Positions 1 to 10,128 of a stretch of DNA of 64,000 bases are shown in pieces (position 1 is the stretch's first letter; each line of letters opens with the position of its first letter). The stretch lies in contig NZ_MSIF01000008.1 in the NCBI RefSeq assembly GCF_001921215.1, positions 124,001 to 188,000 of the forward strand. The letters are read 5' to 3'. The position numbers were made by a program, and so were the translations under genes. A model generated the notes under the pieces. It ran no database searches. It worked only from the letters and a program-made list of their open reading frames with translations, and was not told the origin of the DNA. Source of the DNA: Actinophytocola xinjiangensis (GTDB taxonomy: Bacteria > Actinomycetota > Actinomycetes > Mycobacteriales > Pseudonocardiaceae).

Positions 1-2
1 CC

Positions 3-3000
3 TCGCAGGCCGCCGCGCTGGAGGCCGAGGGCATCGCCACCTACCTGCACGTGCCGTCGCCCGGGCTGCTGGGCCAGTTCCTCGCCGCCGGCGCCCGCCG
101 GTTCGTCTTCGAGGGCGCCGAGTGCGGCGGGCACGTCGGCCCGCGCACCAGCTTCCCGTTGTGGCAGAGCCAGATCGACGTGCTGCTCGACCACCTCGAC
201 AGGGGCGGGACACCGCCGACGGTGCTGTTCGCCGGCGGCGCCCACGACGAGCGTTCCGTCGCGATGATCGCCGCCCTCGCGGCACCGCTGACCAGGGCGG
301 GGGTCGCGGTCGGCGTGCTCATGGGCACCGCGTACCTGTTCACCGAGGAGGCCGTCGCGGCCGGGGCGATCCAGCCGCTGTTCCAGCGGCAGGTGGTCGC
401 CGCGACGCGGACCGACCTGCTGGAGACCGCGCCGGGGCACGCCACCCGCTGCGTGCACAGCGGGTTCACCGCCGACTTCGCCCGCACCCGCGCCGAGCTG
501 CTGGCCGAGGGGGTGCCGGACCGCGAGCGCTGGGAACGGCTCGAACGGCTCAACATCGGCCGCCTTCGCCTGGCCAGCAAGGGGATCGAGCGGGTCGGCG
601 ACGAGCTGCGCGCGGTCGGGGCCGACCGGCAGGCCGCCGAGGGCATGTTCATGGCCGGCGAGGTCGCGGTGCTGCGCGACCGGGTGACGACGGTCGCCGC
701 GCTGCACGAGTCGGTCACCGTCGGCGCGGCGGCGTGGTTGCGCCGAAGCGGGGCTCGGCTGCGCGACGAGCCGGCCGCCGAGCCGGCGCCCGCGCCGCTG
801 CGGGTCGCGATCGTCGGCATGGCGGCGATGTTCCCCGACGCGCCGGACCTCGCGACGTACTGGGCGAACGTGGTGTCCGGCAAGGATTCCGTGACCGAGG
901 TGCCGGTGTCGCGCTGGGACCCGGAGATCTACCACGGCGGCGACGACAGTCACGGCGACGCTGGCGGTGACCGCACCCCGTCACGCTGGGGCGGGTTCCT
1001 GCCCCGGATCCCGTTCGACCCGCTGCGCCACGGCATCCCACCCGCCTCGCTCGCGCACATCGAGCCGGTGCAGCTGCTGGCGCTGGAGGCGGCGCACCGG
1101 GCGCTGACCGACGCCGGGTACGCGGGGCCGGAGACCTCGCACAAGCGGACGTCGGTGGTGTTCGGCGCCGAGTCGGGCAGCGACCTGTCGAACGCGACGA
1201 CGCTGCGCACCGTCCTGCCCAGCTACCTCGGCGAGCTCCCGCCCGGGTTCGCCGAGCAGCTGCCGGAGCTGACCGAGGACTCGTTCCCCGGCATGCTCGC
1301 CAACGTCATCGCCGGCCGCATCGCGAACCGGCTGGACCTGGGCGGCGCGAACTACACGGTCGACGCCGCGTGCGCGTCCTCGCTGACCGCGGTGGACGTG
1401 GCGTGCAAGGAACTGGTCGCCGGCACCAGCGACCTGGTCCTGTGCGGCGGCGCGGACCTGCACAACGGCATCAACGACTATCTGCTGTTCTCCTCGGTGC
1501 ACGCGCTCTCGCCCACCGGCCGGTCGGCGACGTTCGACGAGGCGGCCGACGGGATCGCCCTCGGCGAGGGCGTGGCGTGTGTGGTGCTCAAGCGGCTGGC
1601 CGACGCCGAACGCGACGGCGACCGGATCTACGCGGTGATCGACGGCGTCGGCAGTGCGAGCGACGGCCGGGCGCTCGGCCTGACCGCGCCGCGCGCCGAG
1701 GGCCAACGCGCCGCGCTGACCCGCGCGTACCGCAACGCGGGCGTCTCCCCCGGCCAGGTCGGGCTGGTCGAGGCGCACGGCACCGGGACGGTGGTCGGCG
1801 ACCGCACCGAGCTGACCGCGTTGACCGAGGTGTTCACCGAGGCGGGCGCGGCGCCGGGGGCGTGCGCGCTCGGCTCGGTCAAGTCGCAGATCGGGCACAC
1901 GAAGTGCGCGGCCGGGCTCGCCGGGCTGATCAAGGCGGCCCTCGCGGTGCACCACGGGGTGCGGCCACCGACGCTGCACCTCGACGCGCCGAACGCCGCG
2001 TGGGGGCCGGCGAGCCCGTTCGTGTTCCACACCGAGGCCCGCCCGTGGGCGGCGCGCGAGCGGATCGCCGGGGTGAGCGCGTTCGGCTTCGGTGGCACCA
2101 ACTTCCACGTCGTGCTGCGCGCCCACGAGCAGGCGCCGGCGGCGCACGCGCTGGACGCGTGGCCGGTCGAGCTGTTCACCTTCCGTGGCCACGACGACGA
2201 CACGGCCCGGCGGGCCGCGCGGACGCTGCTGGACGTGGTCGACCCGGACGGTCCGGCCCGGTTGCGTGACCACGCGGCGAGCACGGCCCGGCACAGCGAC
2301 CTGGCCGCCGAGCGGGGCGAGCCGGTGCGGATCGCGGTGGTGGCGCGGGATCTCGCCGAGCTGTGCGCGCTGCTGGCGCGGGCCGCCTCCGGCGAGCACG
2401 ACCCGGCGGCGGGACTGTTCGCCGACCCGGCCGAGGCCGGGGAGGCGGGCGGGGTCGCGTTCCTGTTCCCCGGGCAGGGCAGCCAGCGGCCGGGGATGCT
2501 GGCCGAGCTGTTCGTGGCGTTCCCGGAGACCCACCGGCACCTGGTGGCCGGCGCCCGGTGGGCCGGCGCGCTGTATCCGCCGGCGGCGTTCGACGACGAC
2601 GCGACGGCCGGGCAGCGGGCGGCGATCACCGACACCACGGTCGCGCAGCCCGCGCTGGGCATGGTGGAGCTGGCCGCCGCCGACGTGCTCGCGACGCTGG
2701 GACTGCGGCCGGACGCGGTGGCCGGGCACAGCTACGGCGAGCTGGTCGCGCTGAGTGTCGCCGGGGCGCTGGACCCGGCCGAGCTGCTGGCGGCGAGCGC
2801 GGCCCGCGCGACGGCGATCCTCGCGCAGGTCCGGGACGGTGACCCGGGGGCGATGGCGGCGGTCACCGCGCCCGCGGCGGCCGTCGAGGAGGTGCTGGCG
2901 GGGCTCGGCGGTGGGGTGGTCGCCGCGAACCACAACTCGCCGGCGCAGACGGTCGTGTCCGGGCCGACGGGCGAGGTCGCGGCGGCGGTCGACGCGCTGG

Positions 3001-5480
3001 CGGCGGCGGGGCTGTCGGCCAGGACGCTGCCGGTCGCGTGCGCGTTCCACAGCCCGCTGGTCGCCGGGGCCGGCGCGGAGTTCGCGGCGACGCTCGCCGG
3101 CCTGGACGTGCGTGCCCCGGCGCTGCCGGTGTGGGCCAACCGGACGGCGGCGCCGTACCCGGCGGACGCGGCGGCGGTGCGCGCGGGGCTCGCCGACCAG
3201 ATCGGCGCGGCCGTGCGGTTCGCCGACCAGGTCACGGCGATGTACGAGTCGGGGGTCCGCACGTTCGTCGAGGTGGGGCCGGGCCGGGTGTTGAGCGGGC
3301 TGGTCGAGGCCTGCCTCACCGACCGTCCACATCGGACGTTCGGGTTGGCGGAACGGGGACGCACCGGGCTGGCGGGGCTGCTGGCGGCGGTGGCGCGGCT
3401 GGCGGTCGCCGGGGCTGACCTGCGCACGGGTCCGCTGTTCCGGGGTCGCGACGTGCGTGACCCGAGCGCCGCGACCGCCCCCGGCTGGACCGTCGACGGT
3501 CATCTCGTGCGCCGCGCGGACGGCTCGGTCGTTCCCGGCGCGTTGCGTCCCGCCCACCGAGTCCCGGAGCTGACCATGACCGAGCCCACCGCCGCGCCCT
3601 CGACGGCCGACGCCCTGATCGCCGACTACCTGCGCACCAGCCGCGACCTGATCGCCGCCCAGCGCGACGTGCTGCTCAACTACCTCGGCGCCGTCCCGGC
3701 CGTGCCCGCCGTCGCACTGCCCGCACCGGTGCCCCAACCGCTGACCCAACCGGTGCCCGAACCGCTGCCGGAACCGGTGGCCGCGCCCGAACCGGTAGCG
3801 GTGTCGGTGCTGGACACGGTGCTCGGGGTGATCGCGGAACGGACCGGCTACCCGGTGGACATGATCGATCCCGGGCTGGACCTCGAGGCCGACCTGAGCA
3901 TCGACTCGATCAAACGGACCGAGATCGCGGGCGAGCTGGCCACCCGGCTGGGACTGCCGACGACCGACCTGGACTCCTTCGGCCAGGCCCGCACGGCGGC
4001 CGCGATCGCCGAGCTGATCGGCGAGCCCACCGGGACCGAGCACACCCAAACTGAGCACACTCGGACCGAGCAGGCGCCGGAGCCCGGGGTCGTCGCGCCG
4101 GAGCGGCTCGAACTGGTCACCGAGGAGCTGACCGGCGGCGGCGACACCGTGCCGGCCGGCACCGACGTGCTGGTGCTGGGCGACGGACCGGCCGGCGAGG
4201 TCGCCGGGCGCCTGCGGACGGCCGGCGCCCGCAGCGCGACGGCCGGCGGCGACCCGACGGCCACGACCTACGACACCGCCGTGTACCTCGTCGGCGCCGA
4301 ACCGCCGCTGCCCGAGGCGTTCCCGCTGCTGCGTGACGTGCTGGCCCGCGCCCCGCGCCGGCTGCTCGCCGTGCAGCCCCGGGGCGCGGCGACCGGCCTG
4401 CGCGGGTTCTTCCGCTCGGTCGCCCGGGAGTACCCCGACCTGACCGCCACCCTCGTGGAGACCGACGGCGACCCGGCCGCCGCCGTGATCGCCGAGCTGG
4501 GCTCCCCGGCCGGCGAGCCGGTGGTGCTCGTCGACGACGGCGCCCGGCACGCACTGCGGCTGCGGCCCGTCGGGCTGGGCGCGGTCGCCGCCAGCGGCGC
4601 GGGGCCGGCCGGCGACGGCACCGCCGAGGCCGAGGCCGCCGGGCTCGACCGCGACTCGGTGGTACTGCTCGTCGGCGGCGCCCGGGGCATCACCGCGCGG
4701 TTCGCCCGCACGCTGGCCGCCGCGTCCCGGTGCCGGATCGAGCTGCTGGGCCGCACCCCGGTGCCCACCGGGGACACCGCGCCCAGGGGCGACCGGGCCG
4801 CACTGCGCGCCGGGTTCGTCGCCGCCGGCATGACCTCGCCGCCGGAGATCGAGCGGGCGGTCGCCGCCGCGTTCGCCGAGCAGGAGGTGGCGGCCACGGT
4901 CGCCGCGCTGCGCGAGCTGGGCAGCCCGGTGCGCTACCACTGTGTCGACGTCCGCGACGCGGAAGCCCTGCGCGCCACCGTGAAACGGGTGCACGCCGAG
5001 CACGGCCGGCTCGACGGCGTTGTCTACGCGGCCGGCGTCATCGAGGACCGGCTGGTGGCCGACAAGTCGGTCGAGTCGTTCCGGCGGGTGTTCGGCACGA
5101 AGGTCGACGGCGCGGCCACGCTGCTCGACACGATCGGCGCGCTGCCCGACGGCGGGCCGCGCTTCGCCGTGCTGTTCGGCAGCATCGCCGCCGCGCTCGG
5201 CAACCGGGGCCAGTGCGACTACGCGGCGGCCAACGACGCGTTGGAGGCGCTCGGGCGCGGCTGGTCGGGCGCCGACCGGCGCGGCCTGACCGTCCACTGG
5301 GGACCGTGGGCGGCGACGGAAACGGGCGGTGGCATGGTGTCCCCGGAGCTGATGCGTTCCTACCTCGCACGAGGGGTCAAGCTCATCGACCCCGAGGATG
5401 GCCCGCTCGCCCTGCTGCGGGAGCTGGCCTGGGGCGCGCCGGACACGCACGCTGTCGTGTACACGGCGTCCGGCTGGTGA
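3..5480 (+). CDS. PUFA-synthase-like type I PKS, NPD-KS-AT-ACP-KR (5' partial)
   Basis: Multidomain iterative synthase; the reading frame is open from base 3, so the N-terminus lies before the window and the GTG at 51 is not the real start. Residues are counted from base 51. Domains: end of a nitronate-monooxygenase/PfaD-type flavin enoyl reductase (1-240; FEGAECGGHVG); ketosynthase (250-700; active Cys in DAACASS near 443, His in EAHGTGT and GHTKCAAG); acyltransferase (800-1110; GHSYGE near 892); one acyl carrier domain (phosphopantetheine Ser1286 in LSIDSIKR, the PUFA-type motif); ketoreductase (1535-1790; GGARGIT, catalytic Tyr in YAAAN). A Pro/Glu/Val-rich linker precedes the ACP. Canonical PUFA synthases carry several tandem ACPs and a separate PfaD; here there is one ACP and the reductase is fused in front. 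It overlaps the next gene by 4 bases, so translation is probably coupled. Dehydration must come from the second protein. Confidence 0.93.
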   Translation, partial: SQAAALEAEGIATYLHVPSPGLLGQFLAAGARRFVFEGAECGGHVGPRTSFPLWQSQIDVLLDHLDRGGTPPTVLFAGGAHDERSVAMIAALAAPLTRAGVAVGVLMGTAYLFTEEAVAAGAIQPLFQRQVVAATRTDLLETAPGHATRCVHSGFTADFARTRAELLAEGVPDRERWERLERLNIGRLRLASKGIERVGDELRAVGADRQAAEGMFMAGEVAVLRDRVTTVAALHESVTVGAAAWLRRSGARLRDEPAAEPAPAPLRVAIVGMAAMFPDAPDLATYWANVVSGKDSVTEVPVSRWDPEIYHGGDDSHGDAGGDRTPSRWGGFLPRIPFDPLRHGIPPASLAHIEPVQLLALEAAHRALTDAGYAGPETSHKRTSVVFGAESGSDLSNATTLRTVLPSYLGELPPGFAEQLPELTEDSFPGMLANVIAGRIANRLDLGGANYTVDAACASSLTAVDVACKELVAGTSDLVLCGGADLHNGINDYLLFSSVHALSPTGRSATFDEAADGIALGEGVACVVLKRLADAERDGDRIYAVIDGVGSASDGRALGLTAPRAEGQRAALTRAYRNAGVSPGQVGLVEAHGTGTVVGDRTELTALTEVFTEAGAAPGACALGSVKSQIGHTKCAAGLAGLIKAALAVHHGVRPPTLHLDAPNAAWGPASPFVFHTEARPWAARERIAGVSAFGFGGTNFHVVLRAHEQAPAAHALDAWPVELFTFRGHDDDTARRAARTLLDVVDPDGPARLRDHAASTARHSDLAAERGEPVRIAVVARDLAELCALLARAASGEHDPAAGLFADPAEAGEAGGVAFLFPGQGSQRPGMLAELFVAFPETHRHLVAGARWAGALYPPAAFDDDATAGQRAAITDTTVAQPALGMVELAAADVLATLGLRPDAVAGHSYGELVALSVAGALDPAELLAASAARATAILAQVRDGDPGAMAAVTAPAAAVEEVLAGLGGGVVAANHNSPAQTVVSGPTGEVAAAVDALAAAGLSARTLPVACAFHSPLVAGAGAEFAATLAGLDVRAPALPVWANRTAAPYPADAAAVRAGLADQIGAAVRFADQVTAMYESGVRTFVEVGPGRVLSGLVEACLTDRPHRTFGLAERGRTGLAGLLAAVARLAVAGADLRTGPLFRGRDVRDPSAATAPGWTVDGHLVRRADGSVVPGALRPAHRVPELTMTEPTAAPSTADALIADYLRTSRDLIAAQRDVLLNYLGAVPAVPAVALPAPVPQPLTQPVPEPLPEPVAAPEPVAVSVLDTVLGVIAERTGYPVDMIDPGLDLEADLSIDSIKRTEIAGELATRLGLPTTDLDSFGQARTAAAIAELIGEPTGTEHTQTEHTRTEQAPEPGVVAPERLELVTEELTGGGDTVPAGTDVLVLGDGPAGEVAGRLRTAGARSATAGGDPTATTYDTAVYLVGAEPPLPEAFPLLRDVLARAPRRLLAVQPRGAATGLRGFFRSVAREYPDLTATLVETDGDPAAAVIAELGSPAGEPVVLVDDGARHALRLRPVGLGAVAASGAGPAGDGTAEAEAAGLDRDSVVLLVGGARGITARFARTLAAASRCRIELLGRTPVPTGDTAPRGDRAALRAGFVAAGMTSPPEIERAVAAAFAEQEVAATVAALRELGSPVRYHCVDVRDAEALRATVKRVHAEHGRLDGVVYAAGVIEDRLVADKSVESFRRVFGTKVDGAATLLDTIGALPDGGPRFAVLFGSIAAALGNRGQCDYAAANDALEALGRGWSGADRRGLTVHWGPWAATETGGGMVSPELMRSYLARGVKLIDPEDGPLALLRELAWGAPDTHAVVYTASGW

Positions 5481-8400
5481 GGGCCGTGGAGCCGGTGGCG
5501 ATCGTCGGGATGTCGGTGCTGTTTCCCGGCGCCCCGGACCTCGACACGTACTGGCGCAACATCGTCGGCGGTGTCGACGCGATCGGCGAGGTACCGGCCG
5601 GGCGGTGGGACGCCGAGTTCTACGCGCCGGACGCCCCGCCGCGCGCCGACCGGGTGTACTGCCGGCGCGGCGGTTTCGTGGACACCGACGTCGAGCTGGA
5701 CGTGACCGGTCTGGGCGTCATGCCGGGTTCGGTGCCCGGCGCCGAGCCCGACCAGCTGATCGCGTTGCACGTCGCGGCCAGGGCCGTCGAGGACGCCGGT
5801 GGCGCGCTGCCCGCCGACCGGCAGCGCGCCGGGATCGTGCTCGGCCGGGGCGGCTACCTGACCCCCGGGCTGGTGCGGCTCGACCAGCGGGTGCGCACCG
5901 CGAACCAGGTCGTGCGCACGCTGCGGGAACTGGTGCCCGGCCTCGGCGAGGAGCAGCTCACGCGGGTGCGGGAGGCGTTCGCCGGGCCGGCCGGGGCGGC
6001 GAACCCGGAGTCGGCGATCGGGCTGGTGCCCAACCTGGCCGCCTCGCGGGTGGCGAACCGGCTGGACCTGCGCGGGCCGGCGTACACGGTGGACGCGGCG
6101 TGCGCGTCGTCGCTGGTGGCGGTGGACCACGCGGTGCGCGAGCTGGCGTCGGGCCGGTGCGACCTGATGCTCGCCGGCGGAGTGCACCACTGCCACGACA
6201 TCACGCTGTGGAGCGTGTTCAGCCAGCTGGGGGCGCTGTCGCGCAGTGAGCGGATCCGGCCGCTGCACCGCGACGCCGACGGCGTGCTCATCGGCGAGGG
6301 CACCGGGGTGGTCGTGCTCAAACGGCTGGCCGACGCCGAACGCGCCGGCGACCGGGTGTACGCGGTGGTCGCGGGCACCGGGGTCGCCAGCGACGGCCGC
6401 ACGGCGAGCCTGGTGCGGCCGGACCCGGGCGGCCAGGTGCGGGCCGTGCGCCAGGCGTGGGACGCCGCCGGCCTCGACCCGGCGGCGCCGGACGCGATCG
6501 GGCTGCTGGAGGCGCACGGCACCGCGACCCCGGCCGGTGACGGCGCCGAGCTGACGACGATCGCGGAGGTGTTCGGCCCGGCGACCGGTGACCGGGCGGC
6601 GATCGGATCGGTGAAGTCGATGATCGGCCACACCATGCCGGCGGCCGGGGTCGCCGGGCTGGTGAAGGCGGCGCTGGCGATCCACCACCGCGTGCTGCCG
6701 CCGACGCTGCACTGCGAGGACCCGAACCCCGCGCTGGCCGCCACCCGGTTCGCGCCGCTGGACACCGCCCGCCCGTGGCGGGCGCCGGCGGGCGGGCCGC
6801 GCCGCGCCGGGGTGAACGCGTTCGGCTTCGGCGGGGTGAACGCCCACGTGGTGCTGGCCGAACACGCCCGCCGGCCCGCCGGGGTCAGCGAGCCCGAGCG
6901 GGTGCTGCGCCTGGCCGCGCCCGACCGCGACACCCTCGCCGAGGCGCTCGCCGTCCCGGACGCCGAGGTGCTCGCCGCCGGGCTCGACGAGAGGGCGGCG
7001 GCCACCGGACCGGTGCGGCTCGGTGTCGTCGACCCGACGGCGCGGCGGCTCGCGCTGGCCCGCAAGGTCGTCGCGGGCGGCACGCCGTGGCGCGGACGCA
7101 GCGACCTGTGGTTCAGCCCCCGGCCGCTGCTCGGGCCGGGCGGCGGGCGGACCGCGTTCGTGTTCCCGGGACTGGAGGCGGAGTTCGAGCCGAACGTCGC
7201 CGGGCTCGCCGCCCGGTTCGGCCTGCCCTGGCGCACCGGCGGCGGCGACGGTGACGGTGGTGACGGCGGCGACAACGACGGCGACAACGGCGTTGTCGGC
7301 CACGTCGGCCGGCACGGCACCGCCGTGTTCCAGCTCGGCCGCATCCTCGACACCGCGCTGCGGCGGCTGTCGGTCGTGCCGGACGCGCTCGCCGGGCACA
7401 GCGTCGGCGAGTGGACGGCGATGGCCTGCGGCGGCATCCACACCACCGACGAGGTCGACGCGTTCCTGTCCGGGTTCGACCCGGACGCGCTGCGGGTGCC
7501 GGGCGTGGTGTTCGCCGCGCTCGGCACGTCCGCCGCGACGGTGCTGGCCGAGCTGGACGGGCGCCCGGACATCGTGCTGTCGCACGACAACGCGCCCAAC
7601 CAGTCGATGGTCTGCGGGCCGGAGCAGGCCGTCGCCGACCTGGTCGCGCGGCTGCGCGGGCGGGGCGTGCTGGGGCAGATCATGCCGTTCCGGTCGGGGT
7701 TCCACACGCCGATGCTGGCGCCCTACCTTGACCCGATCCGCCACGCGGCCGAGCGTCTCACGCTGCACCCGCCGACCACGCCGGTCTGGTCGGCGACCAC
7801 CGCCTCGCCCTACCCGGCGCCGGCCGACGCCGTGCGCGCGCTGTTCGTGCGGCACCTGCTCGAACCGGTGCGGTTCCGCCAGCTCGTCGAGGCCCTGTAC
7901 GCGGCCGGTGTCCGCGCGTTCCTCCAGCTCGGCGCCGGACAGCTGGGCTCGCTGGTGGGCGACACGCTGGCCGGGCGCGAGCACCTCGTGGTCGCCGCCC
8001 ACTCCGGTGCGCGGGACTGCCTGGCGCAGCTGCGCCGGGTGGTCACCGCGTTGTGGGCCGACGGCGCGGAACCCGACGTCGGGCCGCTGCTGGGCACCCG
8101 CCCGGCCCCGGCCGCCCGACGTCCCGGAGTGCGGCTGGACCTGGGCGGCGCGCTGGTGTCGCTGTCCGAGCCCGACCGCGCCGCGCTCACCGTCGCCACC
8201 AGCACCCCGACCGCGCTGCACGAGCTGGGCGCCCGGTCACCGGTGGCCGCCGAGCTGTCCGCGCTGCTGCGCGAGACCGAGGCAGCCGCCACGACGCTGC
8301 TGACCGCCCGCGCCGCGCCGCCGCGCGTGCTGCGCGTCGACGTGACGACCATGCCCTACCTGCTGGACCACTGCTTCTACCGGCAGCGCCCGGACTGGCC

Positions 8401-9829
8401 CGACGACGTCGACCGGTGGCCGATCGTGCCGGCCACCACCGTGATCACCCACCTGATGGACCTGGCCGCCACGCCGGGCGCGACCCCGGTGGCCGTGCAC
8501 GACGCGCGGCTGACGAAATGGGTCGAGGCGCTGCCCGCCGTGGACCTCCCGGTGCGCACCGAGCCGGCCGGACCCGGCCGGGTCGGGGTCGCGCTCGGCG
8601 ACAGCGCCCGGGCCGTGGTGGAGCTGGCCGCGCGGTACCCCGACCCGCCGGCGCCGTGGCGGTTCGACCCGGCGACCGAACGCCCGCCCGAGCTGACCGC
8701 CGCCCAGCTCTACGACGAGCGCTGGATGTTCCACGGCCCCCGGTTCCAGGGCGTGCGGGAGCTGACCGCCATCGGCGAGCGGCACATCCGGGCCGTGCTC
8801 GCCGCGCTGCCCACCCCCGGCGCGCTGCTCGACAACGTCGGCCAGGTCCTCGGCTACTGGATCATGGCCACGCACACCGAGCGCACCACGGTGTTCCCGG
8901 TGGGGATCGCGCGGCTGCGGCAGTTCGGCCGCCAACCCGGCCCGGCCGCGACGCTGGAGTGCCTCGTGCGGATCACCGAGGTCACCGACGGCACGCTCAC
9001 CGCCGACATGCAGCTGGTGCACGAGGGCCGGGTGTGGGCGGAGATCACCGGCTGGGTGGACCGGCGCTTCGACACCGACCCGGGCATCCGCAAGGTCGAC
9101 CGCTACCCCGGCACGCACACGTTGTCCTCGGCGGAGCCGGGCGGCTGGTCGCTGGTGCACGAACGCTGGCCCGACCTCGCCACCCGCGAACTGATCATGC
9201 GCAACGTCCTGGGCGCCGCCGAACGCGCGGTCTACGCGGCGCTGCCACCGCCGCGCCGCCGCCGCTGGCTGCTCGGCCGGATCGCGGCCAAGGACGCCGT
9301 GCGCGCGTTGCTGTGGTCGGAGACCGCCGGCGACATCTACCCGGCCGAGATCGCCGTCGACAACGACCCGACGGGGCGCCCGGTGGTGCGCGGCGTGCAC
9401 GGCCGCGAGGTCGGCGAGCTGACCGTGTCGCTGGCCCACCACGGCGTGTTCGGTGTCGCGATCGCCCGGCGCGGGCCGTGCGGCATCGACATCGAGGAGG
9501 TCGCCGACCGGCCGCGCTCGGCCGTCGAGGCGGCGTGCTCGGCGGCGGAGCTGACGGTGTTCGACGAGGTGGTCGAGCGCACCGGGGACACCACGGCCGC
9601 GTTGTGGTTCACCCGGTTCTGGACCGCCAAGGAGGCGGTCGCCAAGGCACGGGGAACCGGGCTCGGTGGCCGGCCGCGGGACTTCCGGGTCGTGGCCGCC
9701 GACCCCGACACCGTGCTGGTCCTGGCCGGCGGGGACACCCACCTGGTGCGCCTCGCGCACGTGCCGAGCCCACCCGGCCAGCCGCCCCGCGACCACGTGG
9801 TCGCCTGGACGACAGGAGACAACCGATGA
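5477..9829 (+). CDS. PUFA-synthase-like PKS, KS-AT-DH with C-terminal phosphopantetheinyl transferase
   Basis: Second synthase subunit, 1450 aa. The GTG start at 5477 overlaps the upstream stop (GTGA) and begins six codons before the KS motif VGMSVLFPGAP; GTG 5486 is an alternative. Domains: ketosynthase (5-470; active Cys209 in DAACASSL, His in EAHGTAT and GHTMPAAG, so a real KS and not a chain-length factor); acyltransferase (555-850; Ser642 in GHSVGEW) with a Gly/Asp/Asn low-complexity insert near residues 588-605; hot-dog dehydratase (950-1210; likely catalytic His965 in LLDHCF); Sfp/AcpS-type phosphopantetheinyl transferase (1240-1445; Mg-binding IDIE at 1337-1340, WTAKEA at 1382-1387). 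The transferase presumably activates the ACPs encoded in the same operon, as in other PUFA-type systems with a fused or adjacent transferase. The stop overlaps the ACP start. Confidence 0.93.
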   Translation: MRAVEPVAIVGMSVLFPGAPDLDTYWRNIVGGVDAIGEVPAGRWDAEFYAPDAPPRADRVYCRRGGFVDTDVELDVTGLGVMPGSVPGAEPDQLIALHVAARAVEDAGGALPADRQRAGIVLGRGGYLTPGLVRLDQRVRTANQVVRTLRELVPGLGEEQLTRVREAFAGPAGAANPESAIGLVPNLAASRVANRLDLRGPAYTVDAACASSLVAVDHAVRELASGRCDLMLAGGVHHCHDITLWSVFSQLGALSRSERIRPLHRDADGVLIGEGTGVVVLKRLADAERAGDRVYAVVAGTGVASDGRTASLVRPDPGGQVRAVRQAWDAAGLDPAAPDAIGLLEAHGTATPAGDGAELTTIAEVFGPATGDRAAIGSVKSMIGHTMPAAGVAGLVKAALAIHHRVLPPTLHCEDPNPALAATRFAPLDTARPWRAPAGGPRRAGVNAFGFGGVNAHVVLAEHARRPAGVSEPERVLRLAAPDRDTLAEALAVPDAEVLAAGLDERAAATGPVRLGVVDPTARRLALARKVVAGGTPWRGRSDLWFSPRPLLGPGGGRTAFVFPGLEAEFEPNVAGLAARFGLPWRTGGGDGDGGDGGDNDGDNGVVGHVGRHGTAVFQLGRILDTALRRLSVVPDALAGHSVGEWTAMACGGIHTTDEVDAFLSGFDPDALRVPGVVFAALGTSAATVLAELDGRPDIVLSHDNAPNQSMVCGPEQAVADLVARLRGRGVLGQIMPFRSGFHTPMLAPYLDPIRHAAERLTLHPPTTPVWSATTASPYPAPADAVRALFVRHLLEPVRFRQLVEALYAAGVRAFLQLGAGQLGSLVGDTLAGREHLVVAAHSGARDCLAQLRRVVTALWADGAEPDVGPLLGTRPAPAARRPGVRLDLGGALVSLSEPDRAALTVATSTPTALHELGARSPVAAELSALLRETEAAATTLLTARAAPPRVLRVDVTTMPYLLDHCFYRQRPDWPDDVDRWPIVPATTVITHLMDLAATPGATPVAVHDARLTKWVEALPAVDLPVRTEPAGPGRVGVALGDSARAVVELAARYPDPPAPWRFDPATERPPELTAAQLYDERWMFHGPRFQGVRELTAIGERHIRAVLAALPTPGALLDNVGQVLGYWIMATHTERTTVFPVGIARLRQFGRQPGPAATLECLVRITEVTDGTLTADMQLVHEGRVWAEITGWVDRRFDTDPGIRKVDRYPGTHTLSSAEPGGWSLVHERWPDLATRELIMRNVLGAAERAVYAALPPPRRRRWLLGRIAAKDAVRALLWSETAGDIYPAEIAVDNDPTGRPVVRGVHGREVGELTVSLAHHGVFGVAIARRGPCGIDIEEVADRPRSAVEAACSAAELTVFDEVVERTGDTTAALWFTRFWTAKEAVAKARGTGLGGRPRDFRVVAADPDTVLVLAGGDTHLVRLAHVPSPPGQPPRDHVVAWTTGDNR

Positions 9830-10128
9830 ACACCCGCACCGACCCCGACACCGTGCTCGCCGACCTCGCCGGCATGCTCGGCAAGGTCGTCGCCGAGTAC
9901 GGCCTGGTGGACGCCGAGATCACCCGCGAGACCACCTTCCACGACGACCTGGAGCTGGAGAGCATCGACCTGGTCGTGCTGTCCGGTTCGCTACGTGACC
10001 ACTACGGCGAGCGGGTCAACTTCGCCGAGTTCGTCGCCGGTCTGGAGCTGGACGAGATCATCGCCCTGACCGTCGGGCGGCTCGTGGACCACGTCGTCGC
10101 CTCGCTGGACGCGGGAGCGCCGGCATGA
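9826..10128 (+). CDS. Discrete acyl carrier protein
   Basis: 100 aa acyl carrier protein; the pantetheine attachment site is Ser46 in ELESIDL. The start is fixed by an ATGA overlap with the PKS stop and by a good ribosome site (AGGAG at 9814-9818). It also overlaps the downstream hydrolase (ATGA at 10125-10128). It is a second carrier beside the ACP domain of the first synthase and could receive the finished chain for release or hand it to the hydrolase. Function is inferred from family and context. Confidence 0.92.
   Translation: MNTRTDPDTVLADLAGMLGKVVAEYGLVDAEITRETTFHDDLELESIDLVVLSGSLRDHYGERVNFAEFVAGLELDEIIALTVGRLVDHVVASLDAGAPA

Noticed and set aside
981-5450. Very long minus-strand frame opposite the first synthase
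   Set aside because: Arg/Gly/His-rich shadow of a GC-rich gene whose plus-strand domains are unmistakable.
5477-6900. Second KS as a chain-length factor
   Set aside because: Active-site Cys209 and both histidines are present, so it looks like a condensing ketosynthase.
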